From an uncultured Clostridium sp. (lineage in GTDB: Bacteria > Bacillota > Clostridia > TANB77 > CAG-508), in the NCBI GenBank assembly GCA_900553985.1, contig USFW01000046.1, forward strand, positions 1 through 8,786: a stretch of 8,786 bases of DNA, in the 5' to 3' direction. The notes under the pieces were generated by a model. That model ran no database searches. It saw nothing but the letters and a program-made list of their open reading frames with translations, and was not told where the DNA came from. Positions 1 through 6,998 of this stretch are shown here, piece by piece (position 1 is the first letter of the stretch; each line of letters begins with the position of its first letter). The translations under genes and the position numbers were made by a program.

Positions 1-2
1 AG

Positions 3-593
3 CTGTATGATATATACGGCTTAACCGAGATTTATGGGCCGGGAATAGCCATAAACTGCCAGAAACAGGGTGCAATGCACTATTGGGACGATTATATTTA
101 CCTTGAAATTGTAGACCCTAAAACAGGCGAAGTTCTTCCCGACGGAGAAATAGGCGAAATATGTATAACAACACTGCGCAAACAGGGTGCTCCTCTTATA
201 AGATACAGAACACACGACCTTTCAAGAATAGTTACGGGCGACTGCCCATGCGGCTCAAAGTATCCGAGAATAGATACGCTTATAGGCCGTACAGACGATA
301 TGGTTAAGGTAAAGGGCTGCAACATATTCCCAAGCCAGATAGAGGAGCTTTTAAGCTCCATAGAAGGTGCCTCCAGCGAATACCAGGTCATGGTGGACCA
401 CCTGATGGGCAAGGATGTGCTGACCTTATTTGTGGAGGTTAAGCAGGGAGTGTTTAAGGAATATATAAGCCATGTTATAGAAGAAGAATTTAAACACAAA
501 ATAGGCATGACACCTGTTGTAAAATGTGTTGATATGGGCGATTTGCCAAGAAGCGAGAAAAAAAGCACAAGAGTGTTTGACAACAGATATTGA
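3..593 (+). CDS. paaK: Phenylacetate-CoA ligase family protein, C-terminal part (5' end outside window)
   Basis: This is the last 196 residues of an adenylate-forming enzyme; the reading frame is open from the left edge, so the start lies outside the window. The family activates phenylacetate or related aryl acids to CoA thioesters with ATP in the cytoplasm. Visible motifs in order: YGLTE-YGPG (adenylate-forming core motif), LIRYRTHD (ribose-contacting Asp), a CPCG metal-binding-type motif, GRTDDMVKVKG-NIFPSQIE (hinge and start of the C-terminal lid domain), and PRSEKK-TRVFDNR near the C-terminus, which carries the Lys of the lid. All of these are typical of PaaK, and the C-terminus is complete. 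Clostridial PaaK paralogues are often annotated next to indolepyruvate oxidoreductase genes; that context is not visible here. A hairpin terminator follows 12 bases after the stop. Exact substrate cannot be told from the fragment. Confidence 0.93.
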   Translation: MYDIYGLTEIYGPGIAINCQKQGAMHYWDDYIYLEIVDPKTGEVLPDGEIGEICITTLRKQGAPLIRYRTHDLSRIVTGDCPCGSKYPRIDTLIGRTDDMVKVKGCNIFPSQIEELLSSIEGASSEYQVMVDHLMGKDVLTLFVEVKQGVFKEYISHVIEEEFKHKIGMTPVVKCVDMGDLPRSEKKSTRVFDNRY

Positions 594-605
594 TAAAATA
601 AAGAG

Positions 606-637
606 AAGCAGACCGAAAACGTTCGGCCTGCTTTTTT
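606..637 (+). terminator. Rho-independent terminator of paaK
   Basis: A 12-bp stem (606-617 with 622-633) contains one A-C mismatch. It has an AACG loop and is followed by a run of T (632-637). It lies 12 bases after the paaK stop and before the next promoter region, so it closes the paaK unit. Confidence 0.88.
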
Positions 638-658
638 GTGGGGAAATTAAGGCTTGAC

Positions 659-686
659 GAATAATTTTTTCAAATGAAAATTATTC
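659..686. promoter_or_regulatory. Perfect 10-bp inverted repeat upstream of the ycdB-like gene
   Basis: GAATAATTTT (659-668) is repeated inverted as AAAATTATTC (677-686) with an 8-base spacer. A TTGACG hexamer (654-659) that resembles a -35 box abuts its left edge. No convincing -10 sits 16-18 bp downstream, so the exact promoter is unclear. The repeat could be an operator, or a weak hairpin in DNA of this composition; there is no T-run that would make it a terminator. Confidence 0.35.
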
Positions 687-784
687 ACTAACTCAAATTT
701 TCACCATATTTTCGGGAACTTTTATTTAACCGACTTCGTTAAAAAAACAAAAAGGGTTTGTATCTGAAAAGGGGGATATGTAGT

Positions 785-2182
785 ATGAAAAAATTACTGT
801 CACTTTTTATGGCAACGGCACTTTCTTTCGGAACAGTATGCACAAATGCTTTTGCCGCAGAAAACGAAAAAAGCACTCAGCAGGCGGTTTTGGAAAAAAT
901 AAAAGACCGATTGGGAAATACCGACCGGTATGAAAATTTTAATGCCTCATATTACGGCGAAACAGGGCAGAAACAGTATAGTTTCGACTGGAGTACAAAG
1001 GACGGAAAGAAAAGCCTTTCGGTAAGCTGTACGGAAAACGGCGTTATAACAGACTATTATTCTTATGATGAAGATAATGACTATGAAGAAACATCTAAAA
1101 AAGATTTGTATGCTCAGGCGGAAAAACTGGCAGAAGGCTTAAATCCGAATTTAGATGTTATACTCAAGAAAAACAACCTGCACAAAAACGGAACTTTTTA
1201 TATTCAGAGAACCGAAAACTCTGTTCCTGTGGCAGGAGAAACAGGCTATATAAGCATAAGCAGTGACGGAGAAAAAATAAAAAATTATTCCCTTAGCTAT
1301 AGCGGTGATTACAGCTTTGATTCTTTAACAAAAACAATATCAAAAGATGAGGCAAAAAAAGCTTTTGCCGATAAAATAGGTCTTAAACTTGTTTATAAAA
1401 TGGATTATGACAAAAAAGAAGTGTATATGGCATATGTTCCAAAAGAAGAAAATACATATATAAATGCACTCAACGGAACGGCTTTTAAGCCGCAAAATGA
1501 TGGAAACAGGGTTTTTGCCGGAAATTTGGAATCTTCTGCGTCGGCTGACATGGCGAAGGGAAACGACAACGGTGCTTTAAGCGAAAGAGAGATTAACGAG
1601 TTTGAAAAAATAAATAACCTTATGGGAAAAGATGAACCTTTTTCAAAGGTCAGGGCTTTGTCAGTGCTTAATATTTCATCAAAAGCCGTTGTAAGCGAAT
1701 TTAATATGTATTATGACGAATATACAGACAGGTATTGTGCGTCAATGAACTTTAAAGACGGTGACAAAGAAGGCAATATATATTTAAACGCAAAAACAGG
1801 CGAAATTTTAAACTTTTACAGATACGGCGATACGGAAAACAAAAAACTTGACGAAAACACGGCAGCGGCAAAGGCAGAGGCAGTTTTGAAGGCTCTTGCA
1901 CCGGACAAAGCCGATGAATTTAAAAGAGAGGGCAAAATAGGCGGTCACTATGGTGCCGCCGTAGATTATACAAGATATGTAAATGGTGTTGAATGTGAAT
2001 TTGACGGCGCAAGCATAGATTTGGACGGAAACGGCGATGTTGAAAGCTACAGTATAAGCTATACTGACGCAAAATTCCCGTCAAAATCATCTGCAATTAC
2101 ACAGGATAAGGCACTTGAAAATATTTTCTCACAAGTTCCGTATGAAATAAAATATATATTTGATTTTTGGGAGAGAATTTGA
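785..2182 (+). CDS. Exported YcdB/YcdC (PepSY-like) domain protein, 3'-truncated
   Basis: The start is set at 785, not at the upstream in-frame codon at 758, because AAAAGGGGG (767-775) sits 9 bases before this ATG and the protein then begins with a classical signal peptide: MKK, a hydrophobic core, and an AFA cleavage site near residue 24. Residues 30-180 and 355-430 look like YcdB/YcdC domains (mixed beta/alpha, many Tyr and Asp). Residues 186-220 carry the family segment SKDEAKKAFADKIGLKLVYK and AYVP, with a second copy beginning at 439 (TQDKALENIFSQ). From memory of the family, such clostridial proteins usually continue well past this second copy, often to S-layer homology domains. Here the frame ends after 465 residues, a few residues into that repeat, just where base composition drops sharply. 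The C-terminal FWERI is probably not native. The protein is secreted or wall-linked, its role is unknown, and the copy here is probably non-functional or altered. Confidence 0.75.
   Translation: MKKLLSLFMATALSFGTVCTNAFAAENEKSTQQAVLEKIKDRLGNTDRYENFNASYYGETGQKQYSFDWSTKDGKKSLSVSCTENGVITDYYSYDEDNDYEETSKKDLYAQAEKLAEGLNPNLDVILKKNNLHKNGTFYIQRTENSVPVAGETGYISISSDGEKIKNYSLSYSGDYSFDSLTKTISKDEAKKAFADKIGLKLVYKMDYDKKEVYMAYVPKEENTYINALNGTAFKPQNDGNRVFAGNLESSASADMAKGNDNGALSEREINEFEKINNLMGKDEPFSKVRALSVLNISSKAVVSEFNMYYDEYTDRYCASMNFKDGDKEGNIYLNAKTGEILNFYRYGDTENKKLDENTAAAKAEAVLKALAPDKADEFKREGKIGGHYGAAVDYTRYVNGVECEFDGASIDLDGNGDVESYSISYTDAKFPSKSSAITQDKALENIFSQVPYEIKYIFDFWERI
2150..2180. other. Compositional breakpoint inside the ycdB-like gene
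   Basis: The ycdB-like reading frame keeps family-like sequence to about 2160 and ends at 2182. Beyond this the DNA is markedly more AT-rich and codon choice shifts: GGC, GCC and CGN become rare, TTA, ATA and AGA dominate. This is either the left edge of an acquired segment or a join between two sequences. I see no terminal inverted repeat, tRNA end, integrase or transposase beside it, and the remainder of the ycdB-like gene does not reappear downstream in the window. Confidence 0.6.
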
Positions 2183-2195
2183 AAATTTCTCTCCT
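2169..2195. repeat. Palindrome exactly at the compositional break
   Basis: GGAGAGAA (2170-2177) pairs with TTCTCTCC (2187-2194), and the inner TTT/AAA can extend the stem. The stop codon of the truncated ycdB-like frame lies within the loop. Only three T residues follow, so it is a poor intrinsic terminator. It may be an operator, an element end, or the remains of a terminator from the AT-rich donor. Confidence 0.5.
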
Positions 2196-2227
2196 TTGTG
2201 ATAATATAAGCATAATTAAAAATATTA

Positions 2228-2257
2228 ATGACACGAATAAAGCATTTAAAGTATTAT
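2228..2257 (+). promoter_or_regulatory. Candidate promoter of the regulator-kinase operon
   Basis: ATGACA (2228-2233) and TATTAT (2252-2257) are each one base from consensus and 18 bp apart. The start site would be near 2264, leaving a very short leader in front of the ATG at 2278 and overlapping its AGGGAG ribosome site, so this is only a candidate. An alternative is the extended -10 TGTGATAAT (2198-2205... the hexamer GATAAT at 2200-2205) with TTGAAA (2179-2184) in the loop of the palindrome, but its spacing is only 15 bp. Confidence 0.35.
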
Positions 2258-2277
2258 TTTATAGGGAGAAAATTACT

Positions 2278-2940
2278 ATGCAAAAAATATTAATCATAGA
2301 AGATGATAAATTACTAGCACAAGAATTAAAAGAATTATTAGAAAATGCAGGATACCAACCAATAATATTAGAGAGTTTTCAAGAAATAACAAAAAATATA
2401 TTAAAACAAAATGCAGATTTAATTTTATTAGATATAAACTTACCAGATAACAATGGACAACTATTATTAAAAGAGATTAGAAAAAAATCAAATATACCAG
2501 TTATAATGGTAACAAGTAGAGATACAGAAACAGATGAAGTAATAAGTATGAGTTCAGGAGCAGATGATTATATTACAAAACCATATAATCCGACAATATT
2601 GTTATTAAGAATAGAAGCTATATTGAAAAGGACACAAAATGAGCCACAAAAAATTGAATATAAAAATATGAAAATAGATAAATCAAAAAGTCAGATAATA
2701 TGTGAAGATAAAGTAATTGTGCTTTCCAGAAATGAAATATTAATGTTAGAATATCTACTAAAAAATCAAGGAAAAATAGTATCAAGAGAAGAAATAATGA
2801 GTTATTTATGGGAATCAGAAGAATTTGTAGATGATAATACCTTAACTGTAAATATTTCAAGATTAAGAAGTAAATTAGAAATAGTAGGACTAAAAAATGT
2901 AATTGAAACTAGGAGAGGACAAGGTTATATATTAGTATGA
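2278..2940 (+). CDS. bceR: OmpR-family response regulator, BceR-like
   Basis: This is a 220-residue two-component regulator of standard family length. The receiver domain (about 2-115) shows the acidic pair D9/D10, the phosphoacceptor D52 in LLDINLP, T79/S80 in MVTSRD, and K101 in TKPY. The winged-helix DNA-binding domain spans about 125-220 (LSRNEILMLEYLLKN, DDNTLTVNISRLRSKLE, ETRRGQGY). The start at 2278 is supported by AGGGAG (2263-2268) 9 bases upstream and by MQKILIIEDD being a normal receiver N-terminus; an in-frame extension back to a TTG at 2167 has no family support. It overlaps the kinase gene by 4 bases and sits beside a Bce-type ABC transporter, which points to a peptide-antibiotic response regulator. 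I infer that it binds the shared sequence block at 3971 and 6870. The true peptide inducer is unknown. Confidence 0.93.
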   Translation: MQKILIIEDDKLLAQELKELLENAGYQPIILESFQEITKNILKQNADLILLDINLPDNNGQLLLKEIRKKSNIPVIMVTSRDTETDEVISMSSGADDYITKPYNPTILLLRIEAILKRTQNEPQKIEYKNMKIDKSKSQIICEDKVIVLSRNEILMLEYLLKNQGKIVSREEIMSYLWESEEFVDDNTLTVNISRLRSKLEIVGLKNVIETRRGQGYILV

Positions 2941-3950
2941 AATTAAAAGATTATATAAAAGATAATATAATTAATATAACAATATATTTAGTAACATTAA
3001 TAATACTATTTTTGTTTTTTAGAATATTAAAATTAAGTACAGAAGCATTTATTTGCACATATATTATCTTGTTTTTATGTGGAATACTACTTTTCTTTTA
3101 TAACTATAACAGAAAAAGAAAATTTTATAATGAACTAACTAAACAATTAGAAAATTTAGACAAAAAGTATATCATTACAGAACTAATAGAAAAACCCAAC
3201 TTTTTAGAAGGACAAATTTTTTATAATTCATTATATGAAATAAATAAAACAATGAATGAAGAAATAAAGAAATATAAACTAAGTTTAGAAGAATTTAAGG
3301 AATATATTGAAATGTGGGTACATGAAGTAAAACTTCCTTTATCTAGCATATTACTTATGACATACAAAAAAGATGATATTAGCAAAGTAATAGAGCCAAC
3401 AAAAAGAATAGAAAATTTTGTAGAACAAGTGCTATATTATGCAAGAAGTGAAAATGCAGAAAAAGATTATATAATTAAAGAATGTGATTTAAAAGAAATC
3501 ATAAGTAAAGTAATCAAGAAAAATAAAGAAATTTTTATATTAGAAAAAATAGAAATTAAATTAGAAAGACTAGATAATAAAAAAGTATTATCAGACAGTA
3601 AATGGCTAGAATTTATAATAAATCAAATTATTAGTAATAGCTTAAAATATGTAGATAAAGAAAAATCTATTATTACAATTTCAACAAGTGAAAATGAGAA
3701 GAACATAATATTAAAAATACAAGACAATGGAATAGGAATACCTAAATCAGATATAAAAAAGGTATTTGATAAATCTTTTACAGGAGAAAACGGTAGAAAA
3801 ATACAGACTTCAACAGGGATGGGACTATATATTGCAAAACAATTATGTGAAAAATTAGGACACAAAATAGAAATAGAAGCTGAACAAAATAAATATACAA
3901 GTGTATTTATTACATTTTCAAAAGATCAATTTTATAATATTTTAAAGTAA
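2937..3950 (+). CDS. bceS: Intramembrane-sensing histidine kinase, BceS-like
   Basis: This is a 337-residue sensor kinase. Two closely spaced membrane helices (about 11-30 and 36-56) leave almost no extracellular loop, the hallmark of BceS-type kinases that sense through their partner ABC permease and not by a ligand domain. The dimerisation region carries the phosphoacceptor H129 in MWVHEVKLP. QVLYYARSE (about 164-172) is a recurrent BceS-group motif. The ATPase domain has the N box (N234 in IISNSLKY), G1 (DNGIGIP, 263-269), F box around F277, and G2 (TGMGLYIAKQ, from 293). The start codon overlaps the regulator's stop as ATGA (2937-2940), so translation is probably coupled; AGGAGAGG at 2911-2918 is rather distant. 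It should phosphorylate the regulator encoded just upstream. A terminator follows directly. Confidence 0.93.
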   Translation: MKLKDYIKDNIINITIYLVTLIILFLFFRILKLSTEAFICTYIILFLCGILLFFYNYNRKRKFYNELTKQLENLDKKYIITELIEKPNFLEGQIFYNSLYEINKTMNEEIKKYKLSLEEFKEYIEMWVHEVKLPLSSILLMTYKKDDISKVIEPTKRIENFVEQVLYYARSENAEKDYIIKECDLKEIISKVIKKNKEIFILEKIEIKLERLDNKKVLSDSKWLEFIINQIISNSLKYVDKEKSIITISTSENEKNIILKIQDNGIGIPKSDIKKVFDKSFTGENGRKIQTSTGMGLYIAKQLCEKLGHKIEIEAEQNKYTSVFITFSKDQFYNILK

Positions 3951-3975
3951 CCTTACAGAGATGTAAGGTTTTGTT
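3949..3975 (+). terminator. Rho-independent terminator after the regulator-kinase operon
   Basis: An 8-bp stem (AACCTTAC 3949-3956 with GTAAGGTT 3963-3970) has a 6-base loop and TTTTGTT after it. It separates bceRS from the ABC genes. Its T-tract runs straight into the shared promoter block that begins at 3971, so terminator and promoter are packed together. Confidence 0.8.
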
Positions 3976-4021
3976 ATATAAATCAATGGAAGATAAAAAT
4001 TTAAAAATGTATAATAAAATT
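3971..4021 (+). promoter_or_regulatory. Promoter and putative BceR operator of the ABC transporter unit (copy 1 of shared block)
   Basis: The -10 is a perfect TATAAT (4010-4015). The -35 is poor (TGGAAG, 3987-3992) with a 17-bp spacer, the pattern expected of an activator-dependent promoter. The upstream motif ATATAAATCAATGGAA overlaps the -35. The same layout recurs without gaps before yccF (6870-6920): 18 of the first 20 bases and all of the last 12 match, while the spacer diverges. Conservation of the two ends only, in two unrelated intergenic regions, suggests a binding site plus promoter. Assignment to the adjacent response regulator is inference. Confidence 0.65.
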
Positions 4022-4043
4022 AATAAAAGAAGGAGGGATATAA

Positions 4044-4811
4044 ATGTCAAGTATATTAAGATTGGACAAAGTAGAAAAATACTATGGTAATAAATCAAAT
4101 GTAACAAAAGCAGTAGATAATATATCTTTTGAAGTTGAAAAAGGAGAATTTGTTGCCATAATGGGAGCAAGTGGTTCAGGGAAAACAACTTTATTAAATT
4201 GTATGTCAACTATTGATAAAGTAACAAGTGGACATATCTTTGTAGATGGACAAGATATTACAAGATTTAAAGGAGATAAATTAAATGATTTTCGTAGAGA
4301 AAATTTAGGATTCATTTTCCAAGATTTTAATTTATTAGATACATTAACAGCTTATGAAAATATTTCACTAGCACTTTCTATCCAAGATGTTGGAGTAAAA
4401 GAGATAAGTAAAAGAGTAAATGAAATAGCAACAAAGTTAGGGATAACAGAAGTTTTAAATAAATATCCTTATGAAATGTCTGGAGGGCAAAAGCAGAGAG
4501 TAGCAGTAGCAAGAGCAATTATAACTAATCCAAAGATAGTTTTAGCAGATGAACCAACTGGAGCATTAGACAGTAAATCTTCAAAAATACTATTAGAAAC
4601 TTTTAACTATTTAAACACAAAATTAAATGCTACTATTTTGATGGTTACACATGATTCTTTTGCAGCTAGTTTCGCTAATAGAGTAATTTTTATTAAGGAT
4701 GGAAGAATATATAATGAAATATGCAAAGGTAACATGGACAGAAAAACATTCTTTGACAAGATTATAGATGTAGTAACCTTGTTAGGAGGAGATGTCAATG
4801 ATGTACTTTAA
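4044..4811 (+). CDS. bceA: Bce-type ABC transporter ATP-binding protein
   Basis: This is a 255-residue ABC ATPase that powers the permease encoded next. It shows Walker A GASGSGKT (41-48), Q-loop Q93 in FIFQDFNLLD, signature SGGQKQR (146-152), Walker B IVLADE (165-170), D-loop GALD (173-176) and the switch H203 in MVTHD. The FQDFNLLDTLT wording is typical of the MacB/LolD-like class to which BceA, VraD and YxdL belong. A very strong ribosome site, AAGGAGGG (4030-4037), lies 6 bases before the ATG, so it should be well expressed. Its 3' end overlaps the permease start. In the Bce model the complex frees lipid-II-cycle targets from peptide antibiotics and also signals flux to the kinase; the antibiotic handled here cannot be told from this subunit. 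Confidence 0.95.
   Translation: MSSILRLDKVEKYYGNKSNVTKAVDNISFEVEKGEFVAIMGASGSGKTTLLNCMSTIDKVTSGHIFVDGQDITRFKGDKLNDFRRENLGFIFQDFNLLDTLTAYENISLALSIQDVGVKEISKRVNEIATKLGITEVLNKYPYEMSGGQKQRVAVARAIITNPKIVLADEPTGALDSKSSKILLETFNYLNTKLNATILMVTHDSFAASFANRVIFIKDGRIYNEICKGNMDRKTFFDKIIDVVTLLGGDVNDVL
4784..4791 (+). promoter_or_regulatory. Ribosome binding site that fixes the permease start
   Basis: AGGAGGAG lies inside the end of the ATPase gene. Three in-frame ATGs follow, at 4792, 4798 and 4801. The first touches the site and cannot use it; 4798 (6-base spacing) or 4801 (9-base spacing) must be the start. Confidence 0.75.
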
Positions 4812-6804
4812 ATTAGCCTTAAAAAATGTTAAAAAGAGCTTTAAAGACTATGCAGTATATTTCTTTACATTAATTGTAGGTGTATCTATATTTTATATGT
4901 TTAACAGCATAGAAAGCCAAACTCTTATGCTAGAACTAACAAACACAAAACATGAAATGTTAGAAACAATGGCACAGGTTCTTTCAATAATAAGTGTTTT
5001 TGTAGCCTTTATATTAGCTTTTCTTATTATATATGCTAGTGGTTTTCTAATGAAAAGAAGAAAAAAAGAATTTGGAATATATATGTTACTTGGTATGAAA
5101 AAAAGGAAAATATCAAGAATTATTTTAGCAGAAACTTTGTTAGTAGGAATTATTTCATTAATTGTAGGGCTAGTTGTTGGAATAGGCTTATCACAATTAA
5201 TGTCAGTTGTTGTTGCTAATATGTTTGAAGCCAATATGACTAATTTTGCATTTACCTTTTCATCAAGTGCACTACTAAAAACTTGCATTTATTTTGCAAT
5301 TATCTATTTAGTAATAATGATATTTAATGTAATATCCGTAAATAGATGCAAATTAATAGATTTAATAAATTCAAAGAAAAAATCAGAACAAGTAAAACTA
5401 AAAAATATGACTTTATGTGTAATTATATTTCTTATGGCAGTTGCAATGCTAGGATATGCCTATTATAATGTAACAATAAATAGAGATAATTTAGTAAAAC
5501 AAGAGCAAGTTTTAATGCAAATAATTTTGGGAATAGTATCAACTTTTTTAATATTTTGGTCATTATCAGGTATGTTATTAAAAATAGTAATGACAATGAA
5601 AAAAACATATTATAAAGGAATAAATGCTTTTGTAACAAAGCAATTAAGCAGTAAAATAAATACTACTGTAATTTCAACAACAATTATATGTTTAATGCTA
5701 TTTGTTACAATATGTATCTTTTCAACAGCTATGTCATTAAATGATGCTATGAATGATAAAATTGCAGAATTACCAAATGTAGATATTGAAATAAACAAAA
5801 ATAAAGACGGAAATGGTTGTTCTATAAAAGAAGAATTTAAGCAAAATAACATAGATACAGAAAAATATTTTAAAGAAATTCATTCATTATATATATATAG
5901 TACAAACCAAGTAACACAAAAAGACGCATTAGGAGAAACGATAGAAGAAGTATTAGAAGAAAATCCATCAATGAAACTTGCATTAAATGAAGAAGAACAA
6001 ATGATTAAAATAAGTGAATATAATGAAATTGCAAAATTACTAGGAAAAGAAACTTTTGAGTTAGAAAATGATCAATATATCGTCATTTCAGACCAAGAGT
6101 ATATGAGTAGAATAAGAAGCAGAGCTTTAAAAACTAATCCAATATTAAATATTAATGGAAAACAATATGCTCCTAAATATGAAGAAATAAAAAATATTAG
6201 TTTAGAAATAGATTCAGATATGAAAAATACAGGAATTATAGTAATACCAGATAATGCAGTTAGTGAAGATATGAAAGCAATTAATAAAGTTTTTGCAAAT
6301 TATAATACAGATGATAAAAAAGAAAAATTAAGAATAGAAGATGAAGTAAAAAAGAAATTACAAAATTTTGGGCATACATATTCTATTACAAGACAAGAAC
6401 TAGCAGACAGTAGTATAGGATTTGGAGCAATGGTAGTATTTTTAGGATTATACTTAGGAATAGTATTCTTAATTTCGAGTGGAGCAATAATTGCTTTAAA
6501 AGAATTGTCAGAAAGTAATGACAACAAAGAAAGATATGATGTACTAAGAAAAATAGGGTGTAGTGAAAAAGTAATAAATAGAGCTTTATTTAAGCAAATT
6601 GGATTATTCTTTTTATTCCCATTACTACTTGCTGTTATTCATTCAATACCAGGAATTAGTGTAGCTTCATATATGATAGAAAATATGGGGAAAGGAAATA
6701 TGCTTAATTCAATTATCTTAACAGCAGGATTTATTATATTGATTTATGGTGGATATTTCTTGATTTCGTATTTTTCTAGCAAAAGAATAATAAGGGAAAA
6801 ATAG
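4798..6804 (+). CDS. bceB: Bce-type ABC transporter permease (FtsX-like, 10 TM)
   Basis: The protein is 668 residues from 4798 (667 if the ATG at 4801 is used), close to the roughly 650 of BceB. Hydrophobic segments fall near 18-36, 61-83, 108-133, 159-181, 204-223, 241-264, 288-312, 541-567, 600-625 and 637-660: ten helices with a charged extracellular domain of about 228 residues (313-540) between helices 7 and 8. That topology is diagnostic of the BceB group. KKEFGIYMLLGMKKRKI (about 89-105) and ERYDVLRKIGCSEKVI (about 578-593) are the two cytoplasmic FtsX-domain coupling segments. The large extracellular domain is where this family is thought to recognise peptide antibiotics and contact the kinase. 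The gene overlaps the ATPase gene by 14 bases, implying coupled translation and matched stoichiometry. A terminator follows. Ligand unknown. Confidence 0.94.
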   Translation: MMYFKLALKNVKKSFKDYAVYFFTLIVGVSIFYMFNSIESQTLMLELTNTKHEMLETMAQVLSIISVFVAFILAFLIIYASGFLMKRRKKEFGIYMLLGMKKRKISRIILAETLLVGIISLIVGLVVGIGLSQLMSVVVANMFEANMTNFAFTFSSSALLKTCIYFAIIYLVIMIFNVISVNRCKLIDLINSKKKSEQVKLKNMTLCVIIFLMAVAMLGYAYYNVTINRDNLVKQEQVLMQIILGIVSTFLIFWSLSGMLLKIVMTMKKTYYKGINAFVTKQLSSKINTTVISTTIICLMLFVTICIFSTAMSLNDAMNDKIAELPNVDIEINKNKDGNGCSIKEEFKQNNIDTEKYFKEIHSLYIYSTNQVTQKDALGETIEEVLEENPSMKLALNEEEQMIKISEYNEIAKLLGKETFELENDQYIVISDQEYMSRIRSRALKTNPILNINGKQYAPKYEEIKNISLEIDSDMKNTGIIVIPDNAVSEDMKAINKVFANYNTDDKKEKLRIEDEVKKKLQNFGHTYSITRQELADSSIGFGAMVVFLGLYLGIVFLISSGAIIALKELSESNDNKERYDVLRKIGCSEKVINRALFKQIGLFFLFPLLLAVIHSIPGISVASYMIENMGKGNMLNSIILTAGFIILIYGGYFLISYFSSKRIIREK

Positions 6805-6806
6805 AT

Positions 6807-6835
6807 AAGAGAGCAGTTAATCTGTTCTCTTTTAT
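6807..6835 (+). terminator. Rho-independent terminator after the ABC genes
   Basis: A 10-bp stem (6807-6816 with 6822-6831, one G-T pair), loop TTAAT, and a T-rich tail start 2 bases after the permease stop. It separates the ABC unit from yccF, so yccF needs its own promoter. Confidence 0.85.
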
Positions 6836-6854
6836 AAAAAATAAGAAAAATGAC

Positions 6855-6877
6855 AAAATTGTAATAAAATTGTAATA
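6855..6877 (+). repeat. 11-bp-period direct repeat upstream of the yccF promoter
   Basis: AAAATTGTAATA occurs at 6855-6866 and again at 6866-6877, so the units repeat with an 11-bp period, about one helical turn. Tandem half-sites at this spacing are the usual target of OmpR-family response regulators. The second unit runs into the block shared with the ABC promoter, where the matching bases read TTGTTATA. Confidence 0.55.
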
Positions 6878-6920
6878 TAAATCGATGGAAACTAATACAA
6901 AAAGGTTTTATAATAAAATT
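6870..6920 (+). promoter_or_regulatory. Promoter and putative BceR operator of yccF (copy 2 of shared block)
   Basis: The -35-like hexamer TGGAAA (6886-6891), 17-bp spacer and TATAAT (6909-6914) lie in the same register as the ABC promoter at 3971-4021, with 38 of 51 bases identical and no gap. The differences concentrate in the spacer. The predicted leader to the yccF start is about 78 bases. Confidence 0.65.
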
Positions 6921-6998
6921 ATACATTGAATTGAGTAAGTAATGTAATAAACACAATTTATAATTAATGTGATTTAATAATTGAAAGGAGAATAAAAT

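Noticed and set aside
98..583. Long open frame on the minus strand opposite paaK
   Set aside because: It is a mirror of the coding frame of paaK; its translation shows no family features and has no ribosome site.
2169..2198. Palindrome read as a rho-independent terminator
   Set aside because: Only three T residues follow the stem, and no T-tract is present on the other strand's exit side either in the right place for this stem (the T-run at 2164-2168 reads A on that strand).
2167..2277. In-frame extension of the response regulator back to a TTG at 2167
   Set aside because: The extra 37 residues do not resemble a receiver N-terminus, there is no ribosome site before the TTG, and the ATG at 2278 has a good one.
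2228..2293. Possible 21-residue leader peptide (MTRIKHLK...) overlapping the regulator start
   Set aside because: No ribosome site precedes it, and a short open frame is expected by chance in this DNA.
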